Counted from the first letter of the stretch, positions 23,773 to 32,967 are shown. The stretch is 64,000 nucleotides of DNA from Pseudaeromonas sharmana (GCF_042649925.1 NZ_JBHSAF010000014.1:992001-1056000); one strand, 5' to 3'. Program-made: numbers and translations. The notes: a model not told the origin generated them from the letters alone.

Positions 23773-25137
23773 ATGTTCAAGCCCGAGTTGCTTTCTCCAG
23801 CGGGAACGCTGAAGAACATGCGCTATGCGTTCGCCTATGGCGCCGATGCCGTCTATGCCGGCCAACCCCGTTACAGCCTGCGGGTGCGTAACAACGAATT
23901 TGACCACGACAACCTGCAGCTGGGCATCAACGAAGCCCATGCCCTCGGCAAGAAGCTGTATGTGGTGGCCAACATCCAGCCCCATAACTCCAAGCTCAAG
24001 ACCTTTGTCCGCGACATGAAGCCGGTCATCGACATGGGGCCCGACGCCCTGATCATGTCCGACCCCGGCCTCATCATGCTGGTGCGCGAACACTTCCCGC
24101 AGATGCCGGTGCACCTGTCGGTGCAGGCCAATGCGGTGAACTGGGCGACGGTGAAGTTCTGGGAGCAGATGGGACTGGAGCGCGTGATCCTGTCGCGCGA
24201 GCTGTCGCTGGACGAGATCGAAGAGATCCGTCAGCACTGCCCGAGCATCGAGCTGGAGGTGTTTGTCCACGGCGCGCTGTGCATGGCCTACTCCGGCCGC
24301 TGCCTGCTGTCGGGCTACCTGAACAAGCGCGACCCGAACCAGGGCACCTGCACCAACGCCTGCCGTTGGGAATACAAGGTGCATGAGGGCAAGGAAGATG
24401 ACGTCGGCCAGATCGTGCACCGCCAGGAGCCGATCCCGGTGCAGGTGGCGCCGACGCTGGGTGCCGGTCTGCCCAGCGATCAGCTGGTGCTGATCGAGGA
24501 GAAGAACCGCCCGGGCGAATTCATGACCGCGTTCGAAGACGAACACGGCACCTACATCATGAACTCCAAGGATCTGCGCGCCATCCAGCACGTCGAGCGG
24601 CTGACCAAGCTGGGCGTGCATTCGCTGAAAATCGAAGGGCGCACCAAGTCGTTCTACTATTGCGCGCGCACCGCCCAGGTCTACCGCCAGGCCATCGACG
24701 ATGCCGTCGCCGGCCGGCCGTTCAATCCGGATCTGTTCAAAACGCTGGAGAACCTGGCGCACCGCGGCTACACCGAAGGCTTCCTGCGCCGCCATGCCCA
24801 CAGCGAATACCAGAACTACGACTATGGTTACTCGGTCTCCGACAGCCAGCAGTTTGTCGGCGAGATCACCGGCCGCAACAGCGAAGGCCTGGTGGAAGTC
24901 GAGGTGAAGAACAAGTTCATGCTCGGCAACAGCCTGGAGCTGATGACGCCGCAGGGCAACCTCAGCTTCCAGCTGGCGCAGCTGCAGAACCGCAAGGGCG
25001 AGCAGATCGACGTGGCGCCGGGCAACGGCCACACCGTCTATCTGCCGATCCCGGCGGAGGTGGATGTCAATTACGGCATCCTGCTGCGCAACTTCGACGG
25101 CGGCGAGACGACCCGTCAACCGCATCAGGCGCTCTGA
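23773..25137 (+). CDS. trhP: tRNA 5-hydroxyuridine modification protein TrhP (YegQ), peptidase U32 family
   Basis: TrhP is one of two E. coli routes to 5-hydroxyuridine at tRNA position 34; it uses a prephenate-derived group and needs an iron-sulfur cluster. The protein has 454 residues and follows E. coli YegQ closely, starting MFKPELLSPAGTLKNMRYAF. The U32 cysteine cluster is visible in EVFVHGALCMAYSGRCLLSG and NQGTCTNACRWEY. The ATG at 23773 sits 7 bases after AGAG; an ATG two codons earlier is possible. One base separates its stop from the ferredoxin gene yfhL, so the two are co-transcribed. A weak promoter candidate (CTGGCA at 23683, TACAAT at 23707) lies in front. Confidence 0.95.
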   Translation: MFKPELLSPAGTLKNMRYAFAYGADAVYAGQPRYSLRVRNNEFDHDNLQLGINEAHALGKKLYVVANIQPHNSKLKTFVRDMKPVIDMGPDALIMSDPGLIMLVREHFPQMPVHLSVQANAVNWATVKFWEQMGLERVILSRELSLDEIEEIRQHCPSIELEVFVHGALCMAYSGRCLLSGYLNKRDPNQGTCTNACRWEYKVHEGKEDDVGQIVHRQEPIPVQVAPTLGAGLPSDQLVLIEEKNRPGEFMTAFEDEHGTYIMNSKDLRAIQHVERLTKLGVHSLKIEGRTKSFYYCARTAQVYRQAIDDAVAGRPFNPDLFKTLENLAHRGYTEGFLRRHAHSEYQNYDYGYSVSDSQQFVGEITGRNSEGLVEVEVKNKFMLGNSLELMTPQGNLSFQLAQLQNRKGEQIDVAPGNGHTVYLPIPAEVDVNYGILLRNFDGGETTRQPHQAL

Positions 25138-25138
25138 G

Positions 25139-25384
25139 ATGGCACTGCTGATCACCGACAAGTGCATCAATTGCGACATGTGCGAGCCGGAGTGCCCGAA
25201 CCAGGCGATCAGCTTCGGCGCCAAGGTCTACGAGATCGATCCCGACCGCTGCACCGAGTGCGTCGGGTTTTACGATCACCAGACCTGCGTCAGCGTCTGT
25301 CCAATTGACTGCATCATTTGGGACCCGAATCAGGTAGAGTCGGAAGCCGAACTGCTGGAAAAATTCGTCCGTCTGCATCATTGA
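25139..25384 (+). CDS. yfhL: YfhL family 4Fe-4S dicluster ferredoxin
   Basis: This is an 81-residue electron-transfer protein. Two cluster motifs are seen: CINCDMCEPECP, and C-x2-C with a long insert (CTECVGFYDHQTC) closed by CPIDC. The insert is the mark of the YfhL type, in which the second motif is extended. The ATG overlaps the end of trhP by spacing of one base. The close pairing suggests it serves the iron-sulfur enzyme TrhP or a related hydroxylation step; this is inferred from context. In E. coli the two genes are apart. Confidence 0.93.
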   Translation: MALLITDKCINCDMCEPECPNQAISFGAKVYEIDPDRCTECVGFYDHQTCVSVCPIDCIIWDPNQVESEAELLEKFVRLHH

Positions 25385-25419
25385 TCGTGGCCGTGCGCGG
25401 CCACCACCAGGAGAAGAAC

Positions 25420-25662
25420 ATGGAACACGTCACCATCTATGGCAAACCGCAGTGCCCGTATTGCGAAATGGCGGTCAAGCTGTGTGAAGATCGCGGCTTC
25501 GACTTCGAGTACATCGACATCGTCGAAAAGCAGCTCGGCATTGCCGACCTGCACGAGATCGTCGGCAAGCCGGTGCGCACCGTGCCGCAAATCTTCATCG
25601 GTCAGACCCACATCGGTGGCTACACCGATTTCTACGACCATGTGATCAAACAAGGTCAGTAA
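25420..25662 (+). CDS. grxA: Glutaredoxin, GrxA-like
   Basis: This is an 80-residue cytoplasmic dithiol glutaredoxin. The active site is CPYC at residues 12-15, the cis-proline segment is VRTVPQIFIG, and the glutathione-binding GGYTDF is at the C-terminal end. GrxA proteins reduce ribonucleotide reductase and mixed disulfides with glutathione. AGGAGAAG precedes the ATG. It lies 35 bases after yfhL, in the same direction, and is followed closely by a YchN-like gene. Confidence 0.9.
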   Translation: MEHVTIYGKPQCPYCEMAVKLCEDRGFDFEYIDIVEKQLGIADLHEIVGKPVRTVPQIFIGQTHIGGYTDFYDHVIKQGQ

Positions 25663-25677
25663 CCGACGAGGCCCGAG

Positions 25678-26034
25678 ATGCAAAACATCCTGATTGTCTG
25701 CACCGGCGCGCCGTATGGCAGCGAAAGCCTGTTCAACGCGCTACGCCTGGCGCTGGCGCTCAAGGAGCAGGAGCAGTGTCCGGTCGAGCTGCGCCTGTTC
25801 CTGCTCTCCGACGCTGTGACGGCGGCGCTGAATGGCCAGCAACCGGCCGAAGGCTACAACCTGCGCCAGATGCTGGAGATCCTGGCGGCGCAACGCGTGC
25901 CGATGCGCCTGTGCAAGACCTGCGCCGACAGCCGTGGCCTCAGCGGTCTGCCGCTGATCGAGGGCATCGAGATCGGCACCATGCCGCTGCTGGCGCGCTG
26001 GAGCGTCGAAGCCGACAAGGTGTTCACCTTTTAA
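25678..26034 (+). CDS. ychN: DsrE-family protein, YchN type
   Basis: This 118-residue protein follows E. coli YchN (117 residues) through its length: GAPYGSESLFNALRLALAL, LFLLSDAVTAAL and GYNLRQMLEIL. The conserved cysteine region is LCKTCADSRGLS near residue 78. DsrE-fold proteins bind sulfur or act in sulfur relay; the role of YchN is not settled. Only 15 bases separate it from the glutaredoxin gene, so it closes the trhP-yfhL-grx-ychN set. Confidence 0.88.
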   Translation: MQNILIVCTGAPYGSESLFNALRLALALKEQEQCPVELRLFLLSDAVTAALNGQQPAEGYNLRQMLEILAAQRVPMRLCKTCADSRGLSGLPLIEGIEIGTMPLLARWSVEADKVFTF

Positions 26035-26067
26035 TCAGCTCAGTTTGCGCACGATCACAAATCGCAT

Positions 26068-26096
26068 TTGCCTGAGCCATTCGCGGTGGGTATAAT
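26068..26096 (+). promoter_or_regulatory. sigma-70 promoter of suhB
   Basis: TTGCCT at 26068-26073 and a perfect TATAAT at 26091-26096 are separated by 17 bases. The suhB start lies 54 bases further on. Confidence 0.8.
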
Positions 26097-26149
26097 CCCG
26101 CCGCGCATTTTTATTACCCCCCGTTCTTTAACATCTGGTGAGTCAATTT

Positions 26150-26953
26150 ATGCATCCCATGCTCAATATTGCCGTGCGTGCCGCTCGTAGCGCCGGTCAG
26201 GTTATTGCCAAGAACTTTGGCAACCACGTTAACGTCCAGACCGCCGAGAAGGCGAAGAATGATCTGGTGACCAATGTCGATCGTGAAGCGGAACAGGCAA
26301 TTGTACGTGCCCTGCTGAAAGCCTACCCGGACCACTGTGTGGTCGGTGAAGAATTCGGTATCCAGGGTAAGGAAGATTCCGAGTATCAATGGATCATTGA
26401 CCCGCTGGATGGCACCACCAACTTCGTCAAGGGTATCCCCCACATCGCCGTCTCCATCGCCCTGCGCATCAAGGGCCGCACCGAAGTCGGCGTTATCTAT
26501 GATCCGATCCGCGATGAACTGTTCAGCGCCAGCCGTGGTAACGGCGCCCAGCTGAACGGCTACCGTATCCGCGTCGGTGAATCCCGCGATCTGGATGGCT
26601 GCGTCATCGCCACCTCGTTCCCGCATCGTCATCGTCACCACCTCGACGCCTACAAGAAGATGTTTGATGGCATCTTCACCGAGTGCGCCGACATCCGCCG
26701 CGCCGGTACCGCCAGCCTGGATCTGGCCTACGTGGCCGCCGGTCGTGTCGATGGCTACTGGGAACTCGGCCTCAAGCCGTGGGATCTGGCTGCTGGCGAA
26801 CTGATCGCCCGTGAAGCCGGTGCCCTGGTGACCGACTTTGTCGGTGGCCACAACTTCTATACCAGTGGCAACATCGTCTGTGGTAACCCGCGCGTGGTGA
26901 AAACCATGCTGGCGAAGATCCGCGAAGATCTGCCGGAGTCTCTGGCTCGCTAA
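26150..26953 (+). CDS. suhB: Inositol-1-monophosphatase / Nus factor SuhB
   Basis: SuhB is an inositol-monophosphatase-fold protein that also acts in rRNA antitermination with the Nus factors. It has 267 residues as in E. coli and starts MHPMLNIAVRAARSAG. Metal-binding elements are EEFG near residue 67, DPLDGTTNF near 84-92, and WDLAAGELIAREAG near 213. The ATG at 26150 has GGTGAG upstream; a GTG four codons earlier is in frame. It has its own strong promoter. The stop is 20 bases before the assembly gap. Confidence 0.96.
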   Translation: MHPMLNIAVRAARSAGQVIAKNFGNHVNVQTAEKAKNDLVTNVDREAEQAIVRALLKAYPDHCVVGEEFGIQGKEDSEYQWIIDPLDGTTNFVKGIPHIAVSIALRIKGRTEVGVIYDPIRDELFSASRGNGAQLNGYRIRVGESRDLDGCVIATSFPHRHRHHLDAYKKMFDGIFTECADIRRAGTASLDLAYVAAGRVDGYWELGLKPWDLAAGELIAREAGALVTDFVGGHNFYTSGNIVCGNPRVVKTMLAKIREDLPESLAR

Positions 26954-27414
26954 GCGGCTTGAGCCTGGCTCGANNNNNNNNNNNNNNNNNNNNNNNNNNN
27001 NNNNNNNNNNNNNNNNNNNNNNNNNCGCGGCGGTGTCGCTGCGCCGCTGGGCGGGCTGGCTTGCAGATAGGCCGAAGCCTGCTGCAGCGGATTGGTGACC
27101 ACAAAGCGGGCACCGGCCGCCAGCTCGCTACCGGCCAGCGCAAGCTGCGACCAGGGCACGGCGAACGTCAGCAGGAACGGCCGTCGCCGGCAGCGATCCG
27201 CCTGCTGGCGCGTTAACGTCAATTGCCAGCGCCCCTGCTCATCCTTGACCTGCTGCCAGTGCAGATCCTGCGGCCGGGTGCAGCCCTGGCTGCGCACCTG
27301 CACCTGCAGGCTGCTGGCACTCCACTGCAACTGGTACAGCGGCTCGGCTCCTGCCGCCTGGGCCGGCGCGCTCAGCACGCCGCCCCATACCAGCCAGAGC
27401 AGCTGACGGCTCAT
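26950..27414 (-). CDS. Secreted protein of unknown function next to the protease, broken by the assembly gap
   Basis: About 130 residues are visible before the gap. The start MSRQLLWLVWGGVLSAPAQAAG is a signal peptide. The mature part has two cysteines (QGCTRPQ and ADRCRRR) that could form a disulfide, and alternating Trp/Gln-rich strands. Beyond the gap an in-frame end SSQAQAA and stop at 26950 appear if the gap size is right, which is uncertain. The ATG overlaps the stop of the protease gene by 4 bases, so the two are coupled. It may bind, fold or inhibit the protease; this is inferred from context. No family recognised. Confidence 0.6.
   Translation of the reverse strand: MSRQLLWLVWGGVLSAPAQAAGAEPLYQLQWSASSLQVQVRSQGCTRPQDLHWQQVKDEQGRWQLTLTRQQADRCRRRPFLLTFAVPWSQLALAGSELAAGARFVVTNPLQQASAYLQASPPSGAATPPXXXXXXXXXXXXXXXXXXSSQAQAA
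26974..27025. other. Assembly gap (52 N)
   Basis: A run of 52 undetermined bases. The real length is unknown, and the reading frame of the protein crossing it cannot be trusted beyond 27026. Confidence 1.
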
Positions 27415-29030
27415 CGACGACGACGTCCAGCCAGGCCGAATGCCAGCAAGGCCAGCAGGCCTGCCCCCGCGGCACCGCCACCCGAGCTGCTGCTATCGGT
27501 ATCGCCGCCACCAGACGAACCATCATCGCTACCGCCATCGCTGGCCACCACACTGATGTTTGCTACCTGGGCTTCGCCGATGGCTAACGAATAGGAGGGC
27601 TTGGCAAAATACCAGGTGACCAGATGCTGGCCGCTCGGGATGGTCAGTGACGTGCTGTCATAGACGTTATTGCGCGCCTTCGCCTTTGCCGTGTCATCAA
27701 CAAAGGCATACAGCCCCATGTAGCTGTCACCGTTGTTCACGCGCCACTGGAAGCTGACCGTCGCCGGCCCGTCGACAATGGTCTGCAGGACAGAGGTGGA
27801 GCCGGTTGCTCCCTTGCCGGCCACCATCGGCAGTATGCTGTTGCTCAGGTTGCCATCGCTCCAGGGGGAGCTGCCGCCGTTATACATCGCCTGGGTCGTC
27901 GGCGAGACCGGAGTCGTCAATGTCGACGGCGCCAGGATGGTGGCAGCAACGCGGGTTTCCAGCGTCGTCAGCTCGCCGCTGCTGTGCAGGGTCAGATAAT
28001 CCAGCTTGTCGCCGGCACTGCTGCCCTCGACGGTCAGCGCGATATCACAGCTGGCACCAGCCGCCAGCGGTGCTTGCAGACAGGCGCTGGCATCGACAGC
28101 CACATCGGCATCTTCGATGCCGACACTGGTGATCGTCGCCGCCGTACTGCCACGGTTGGTGACGGCGACGGTGGCATCGGCCGCATAACCGACCGGTAAC
28201 CAGTTCATTTCAACCCGGGTGTCCATCGACAGTTGTTGCTGATGCTGGTTCAGCCAGGGGTGATAGTTGGACAGACGGGTATAGATCCCCGGATACCCAG
28301 GTTCGGCACACCCCTCACCGAAGCTGACGATGCCGACCTGGCTGGCGCTGCTGTCGCTGCCGAGCACGATGGGGCCACCGGAGTCACCCTGACAGCTGTC
28401 CTTGCCCCCGGTCTCGATATAACCGGCACACAGCATATTGTCGGTCACCACGGTGCCATTCGATTCATACGCCTGGGCACAGATATCCTGATTCACCAGC
28501 GGCACCTCGACCTCCTGCAAGCGGGTCGGATAGCTATCACCCGTGGTGCTGGTGTTGCCCCAGCCCATGGTGGTCAGCAAGGTATCGTCGACGATAGTGC
28601 TCATGGCCGCGGAGGAGATCAGGCTGACCGCATCGCTATTGATGGCGGATGAGAGGTGCAGCAGGGCAATGTCGTTGTCCATGCTGTTGCCGTCGTAACG
28701 TGGATGGACCAGGATCTGATCCGGGTTACCCAGCGTGCCCGCCGTGCTGGTAGAAGACAAATCATAGCCACCCACGCGCACCACCAGACTGGATGCCGTC
28801 TCGTCAACCAGACAGTGAGCCGCCGTCAGAACCCACTGCGGAGCAATCAGGGTACCACCGCAGAAGTGGCCCCAATAGGGTGTGACGGCCCCTTTCGTCT
28901 CGATGCTGACGATCCATGGCCAGGTCCCGGCGGCAGAATCTTCGCCGCCGATGATCCGGGTGGAGGCGGCTTCGGCCAGCGGACCGGCCAGAATCAGTGA
29001 CACCGCAAGGCAAGCTTTGTGCAAACGCAT
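27411..29030 (-). CDS. Secreted trypsin-like serine protease with GlyGly-CTERM anchor
   Basis: This is a 539-residue S1-family protease resembling the Vibrio cholerae VesB/VesC type. The signal peptide ends near AEAAS. Activation would occur at TR/IIGG (residues 25-26). The catalytic triad is His72 (TAAHC), Asp120 (DNDIALL) and Ser217 (GDSGGP), with Asp211 in KDSCQGDSGG giving trypsin-like specificity. Residues about 290-500 are beta-rich accessory domains. The tail is a glycine/serine linker, a hydrophobic helix and four arginines, the GlyGly-CTERM sorting signal handled by rhombosortase after type II secretion. It is coupled to the downstream secreted protein. Confidence 0.92.
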   Translation of the reverse strand: MRLHKACLAVSLILAGPLAEAASTRIIGGEDSAAGTWPWIVSIETKGAVTPYWGHFCGGTLIAPQWVLTAAHCLVDETASSLVVRVGGYDLSSTSTAGTLGNPDQILVHPRYDGNSMDNDIALLHLSSAINSDAVSLISSAAMSTIVDDTLLTTMGWGNTSTTGDSYPTRLQEVEVPLVNQDICAQAYESNGTVVTDNMLCAGYIETGGKDSCQGDSGGPIVLGSDSSASQVGIVSFGEGCAEPGYPGIYTRLSNYHPWLNQHQQQLSMDTRVEMNWLPVGYAADATVAVTNRGSTAATITSVGIEDADVAVDASACLQAPLAAGASCDIALTVEGSSAGDKLDYLTLHSSGELTTLETRVAATILAPSTLTTPVSPTTQAMYNGGSSPWSDGNLSNSILPMVAGKGATGSTSVLQTIVDGPATVSFQWRVNNGDSYMGLYAFVDDTAKAKARNNVYDSTSLTIPSGQHLVTWYFAKPSYSLAIGEAQVANISVVASDGGSDDGSSGGGDTDSSSSGGGAAGAGLLALLAFGLAGRRRR

Positions 29031-29132
29031 AAATGAACATCCTTATTGTTGTTGTCGAACCGGGGCACGGCCCCGTCTGTGCTTCCGGCCTATTCTGACT
29101 GAGCGCTGTCTTGGCAACCAGTTGGCAGACAT

Positions 29133-29160
29133 AAAAAAACCCGCCAGAAGGCGGGTTTTT
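29133..29160 (-). terminator. Terminator of pnp
   Basis: The stem CCCGCC/GGCGGG with loop AGAA has T5 on the plus side and a run of seven T on the minus strand. It lies 20 bases past the pnp stop. Confidence 0.88.
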
Positions 29161-29179
29161 ATCACAATTTTACGTCAGC

Positions 29180-31354
29180 TCAGGCTTCGGTCTGCTCGGC
29201 AGGAGCGGCATCATCGGCCAGCGGGGCGTCGACAGCAGCGGTTTCAACCGGCGCTGCAGTTTCACCCAGCTCGTCACGCTTGGCTTCCTTGATGGACAGA
29301 CGGACGCGGCCTTGACGATCCACTTCCAGCACCTTGGCACGCACCACGTCACCTACCTTCAGGTAGTCGGAAACATCCTTGACGCGCTCGTCGGTGATCT
29401 GGGAGATGTGAACCAGACCGTCCTTGCCCGGCAGAATGTTGACGAAAGCACCGAAATCGGCCAGACGTGCAACCTTACCTTCGTAGATACGACCGACTTC
29501 CACTTCGGCAGTCAGTGCTTCGATACGACGGATGGCTTCCTTGGCAGCTTCACCATCCACGGCAGCAATCTTGACGGTACCGTCGTCTTCCAGCTCGATG
29601 GTGGTGCCGGTCTCTTCGGTCAGCGCACGGATCACGGAGCCACCCTTACCGATGACGTCCTTGATCTTCTCCGGGTTGATCTTGATGACGTGGATACGCG
29701 GCGCGAAATCGGAGATCTCGGAGCGCGGTGCGGCAATCGCCTCATCCATCACCTTCAGGATGTGCAGACGTGCATCACGCGCCTGCTTCAGCGCGATCTG
29801 CATGATTTCCTTGGTGATGCCTTCGATCTTGATATCCATCTGCAGGGCGGTAACACCCTCGGAGGTACCGGCCACCTTGAAGTCCATGTCGCCGAGGTGA
29901 TCTTCATCACCCAGGATGTCAGACAGCACGACGAAGCTGTCGCCTTCCTTGACCAGACCCATGGCGATACCGGCAACAGAGGCCTTGATCGGTACGCCGG
30001 CATCCATCAGCGCCAGTGAGGAGCCACAGACAGAAGCCATGGAAGAAGAGCCGTTGGATTCGGTGATTTCAGAGACCACACGCACTGTGTACGGGAACTC
30101 TTCCGCACTCGGCATGACAGCCAGAACACCGCGCTTGGCCAGACGACCGTGACCGATTTCACGGCGCTTCGGAGAACCAACCATGCCCGTTTCACCGACG
30201 CAATACGGCGGGAAGTTGTAGTGCAGCATGAAGCGGTCGGTACGCTCGCCAGCCAGTTCGTCCAGGTTCTGCGCATCACGCTCGGTACCCAGGGTACAGG
30301 CTACCAGCGCCTGAGTTTCACCACGGGTAAACAGTGCAGAACCGTGCACACGCGGCAGCAGACCGGTACCCATGGACAGGGCACGGACCATTTGCGGGTT
30401 ACGACCGTCGATACGCGGCTCGCCACGCAGTACGCGGCCACGCACGATCTCGCTCTCCAGCGCATGGAACATCTCGCCAACCAGCTTGGCATCTTGAGTT
30501 TCGTCTTCAGCGACGATCTGCTCGACCACCTTCTGCTTCAGCGCAGCGATGGTTTCGTAACGTACCGCCTTCTCGGTGATGCGATAGGCTTCACCCAGCT
30601 CGGCAGTTGCCAGCTCGGCAATCTTGTTCTTGAGAGCGGTATTCACCGCCGGAGCCTGCCAATCCCACGCCTTGGTACCGACTTCAGCGGCAAACTCGTT
30701 GATGGCTTGAATGGCGGTCTGCATCTGTTCGTGACCGTAGACAACCGCGCCCAGCATGGTCTCTTCGGAGAGGATCTTGGCTTCGGATTCAACCATCAGA
30801 ACGGCAGCTTCGGTACCGGCAACAACCAGGTCCAGATCGCTGTGCTTGGTTTCGTTGTTGGTCGGGTTCAGTACGTATTGGCCATTGATGTAACCGACGC
30901 GGGCCGCGCCGATAGGACCATTGAACGGAATGCCGGAGATGGCCAGCGCCGCAGACGCACCCAGGATGGCAATGATGTCAGTCGGAACCTGTGGGTTCGC
31001 GGAAACAACGGTCGCGATCACCTGAACTTCATTGAGGAAACCTTCCGGGAACAACGGACGGATTGGGCGGTCAATCAGGCGGGAGATCAGCGTTTCTGAT
31101 TCACTCGGGCGACCTTCGCGCTTGAAGAAGCCACCTGGAATACGGCCAGCCGCATAGGTACGCTCCTGATAGTTGACGGTCAGCGGGAAGAAGTCACGAC
31201 CAGGAACAGCCTCTTTCTTACCTACAACGGTAACGAAGACTGCGGTGTCGTCCATGCTGGCCATGACGGCGCCAGTCGCCTGACGTGCCATGACGCCAGT
31301 TTCGAGAGTTACGGTGTGTTGACCGTATTGGAAGGTTTTTACAATAGGATTCAC
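29180..31354 (-). CDS. pnp: Polyribonucleotide nucleotidyltransferase (PNPase)
   Basis: PNPase degrades RNA 3' to 5' by phosphorolysis and is part of the degradosome. It has 724 residues. There are two RNase PH domains (about 10-145 and 310-540) joined by a helical domain. The second has SNGSSSMASVCGSSLALMDAG at the active site. A KH domain (KINPEKIKDVIGKGG, about 555-610) and S1 domain (about 620-690) follow. The start is GTG at 31354 with AAGGA upstream. The C-terminus is rich in Ala, Glu and Val. It is downstream of rpsO, with the rpsO terminator between, as in E. coli where pnp controls its own leader. Confidence 0.97.
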   Translation of the reverse strand: MNPIVKTFQYGQHTVTLETGVMARQATGAVMASMDDTAVFVTVVGKKEAVPGRDFFPLTVNYQERTYAAGRIPGGFFKREGRPSESETLISRLIDRPIRPLFPEGFLNEVQVIATVVSANPQVPTDIIAILGASAALAISGIPFNGPIGAARVGYINGQYVLNPTNNETKHSDLDLVVAGTEAAVLMVESEAKILSEETMLGAVVYGHEQMQTAIQAINEFAAEVGTKAWDWQAPAVNTALKNKIAELATAELGEAYRITEKAVRYETIAALKQKVVEQIVAEDETQDAKLVGEMFHALESEIVRGRVLRGEPRIDGRNPQMVRALSMGTGLLPRVHGSALFTRGETQALVACTLGTERDAQNLDELAGERTDRFMLHYNFPPYCVGETGMVGSPKRREIGHGRLAKRGVLAVMPSAEEFPYTVRVVSEITESNGSSSMASVCGSSLALMDAGVPIKASVAGIAMGLVKEGDSFVVLSDILGDEDHLGDMDFKVAGTSEGVTALQMDIKIEGITKEIMQIALKQARDARLHILKVMDEAIAAPRSEISDFAPRIHVIKINPEKIKDVIGKGGSVIRALTEETGTTIELEDDGTVKIAAVDGEAAKEAIRRIEALTAEVEVGRIYEGKVARLADFGAFVNILPGKDGLVHISQITDERVKDVSDYLKVGDVVRAKVLEVDRQGRVRLSIKEAKRDELGETAAPVETAAVDAPLADDAAPAEQTEA

Positions 31355-31575
31355 GTGAATTTCCTTTATCTGTTTGGGTCGCTAATTTCGCGGCAGATTA
31401 TATCTGAAGATCGGCACAAACGGTAATAACCGTCTTGTGACTCGACGAATTCCGCTGCATTCCAGATGTTGCATCACAAAATGGCGGCCCCAATGCGTAG
31501 CCGCGCGTCACCGGCCAACCGCCAGGGGGAACGCAACCACAAGAAATGCGAGTAACAAAAGAGAATAAAAAGAGA

Positions 31576-31602
31576 ATAAAAAAAGGAGGCTTGCGCCTCC
31601 TT
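31576..31602 (-). terminator. Terminator between rpsO and pnp
   Basis: The stem AAGGAGGC/GCCTCCTT with loop TTGC is followed on the minus strand by a seven-T run. It corresponds in place to the partial rpsO terminator of E. coli. Confidence 0.85.
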
Positions 31603-31622
31603 CTTTAAAAACCGTGTGTCGA

Positions 31623-31892
31623 TTAGCGACGCAGACCCAGCTTCTGGATCAGAGCGACGTAACGAGCATCGTCCTTACGCTTCAGGTAGTCCAGCAGCTT
31701 GCGACGCTGGGAAACCATGCGCAGCAGACCACGACGGCCGTGGTGGTCCTTGGAGTGAACTTCGAAGTGACCTTGCAGATGGTTGATCTGGGCAGTCAGC
31801 AGGGCAACTTGCACTTCCGGTGAGCCAGTGTCGTTAGCACCACGAGCGTTGTCAGCAACGATTTGCGCCTTGATTTCAGCATTTAGTGACAT
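31623..31892 (-). CDS. rpsO: 30S ribosomal protein S15
   Basis: S15 binds 16S rRNA early in 30S assembly and in E. coli represses its own translation. It has 89 residues, the standard length. It shows NDTGSPEVQVALLTAQINHL, then HFEVHSKDHHGRRGLLRMVSQRR and LLDYLKRKD, the rRNA-contact region. It sits between truB and pnp with a 107-base leader where autoregulation would occur. Confidence 0.98.
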   Translation of the reverse strand: MSLNAEIKAQIVADNARGANDTGSPEVQVALLTAQINHLQGHFEVHSKDHHGRRGLLRMVSQRRKLLDYLKRKDDARYVALIQKLGLRR

Positions 31893-31999
31893 AATGTTTC
31901 TCCAGTTTGAGTGATTCCCCGCCGATCACTAATTCAGCGAGGAAATGGGACGCGGCATTCTGTCACAGCCGCCCCCGGGTCGCAACTTTTTCGACGTCG

Positions 32000-32965
32000 T
32001 TACTCGTCGTTATCGTCCGGCTCTCCGCCAATACGCACCAGGCGTCGCGGCGCTACCTTGCCATCGTCGTCAATCTCGCCAACGCCGATAAACAGCGGCT
32101 CGGCACCGACCGTCATGCGGACATGGCCATCGCGCGGTGCATTGGCCACCTGTACCGCCTGGCCCTGCAGCACATAGCTGGCGACCACTTCGGACATATT
32201 GACCTCCGGCAGCTCGGCAACGGCGGTGTCCATCGGCAACAGCAGCGGGTCCAACGCCTCACGCGGGGGACGCCCTTCCGCCTTGCACGTCTCGAACAGT
32301 GACTGCAACTGCTCCAGCGTCACGGTGCGCTCTGCCGGATAACGCGCCACCTGGCTGCGATGCAGCTGGGTAACGTGAGCACCACAGCCGAGCAGTTCGC
32401 CGAGGTCGTCGATGATGGTACGGATGTAGGTCCCCTTGGAGCAGTGGATATCCAGCACCAGCTTGTCACCGCTGAACTCCAGCAGATTCAATTCATAGAC
32501 AGTGATCGGGCGCGCCTCGCGCTCGACCTCAATGCCTTCACGCGCGTATTCATACAGCGGCTTGCCTTGATGCTTCAGTGCCGAGAACATGGATGGCACC
32601 TGCAGGCTGTCGCCGCGAAACCGCGCCAGCGCCTGCTGCAGCTGGCTATCCGTGACCACAACCGGGCGGGTGCTGATGACGGTACCATCGGCGTCGCTGG
32701 TATTGGTGCGCTCGCCAAGTTTGGCGGTGACCTGATAACGCTTGTCCGCATCGAGCAAGAATTGGGAGAACTTGGTAGCCTCGCCCAGGCAGATCGGCAG
32801 CATGCCAGTCGCGAGCGGATCGAGCGCACCGGTATGTCCGGCCTTGGCCGCATTATAGATACGCTTGACTTGCTGCAGGGCATCATTCGAGGTGATGCCG
32901 GAAGGTTTGTGCAACAGCAGGATGCCGTGCACATCACGGCCTTTGAAACGACGTCGTCGAGACAT
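32000..32965 (-). CDS. truB: tRNA pseudouridine(55) synthase TruB
   Basis: TruB makes pseudouridine 55 in the T loop of tRNAs. It has 321 residues. The catalytic aspartate is Asp49 in AGHTGALDPLATGML. KGTYIRTIIDDLG is motif III, and a C-terminal PUA-like domain follows from about 250. Two bases separate it from rbfA. The extra C-terminal tail EPDDNDE is acidic. Confidence 0.97.
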   Translation of the reverse strand: MSRRRRFKGRDVHGILLLHKPSGITSNDALQQVKRIYNAAKAGHTGALDPLATGMLPICLGEATKFSQFLLDADKRYQVTAKLGERTNTSDADGTVISTRPVVVTDSQLQQALARFRGDSLQVPSMFSALKHQGKPLYEYAREGIEVEREARPITVYELNLLEFSGDKLVLDIHCSKGTYIRTIIDDLGELLGCGAHVTQLHRSQVARYPAERTVTLEQLQSLFETCKAEGRPPREALDPLLLPMDTAVAELPEVNMSEVVASYVLQGQAVQVANAPRDGHVRMTVGAEPLFIGVGEIDDDGKVAPRRLVRIGGEPDDNDE

Positions 32966-32967
32966 CT

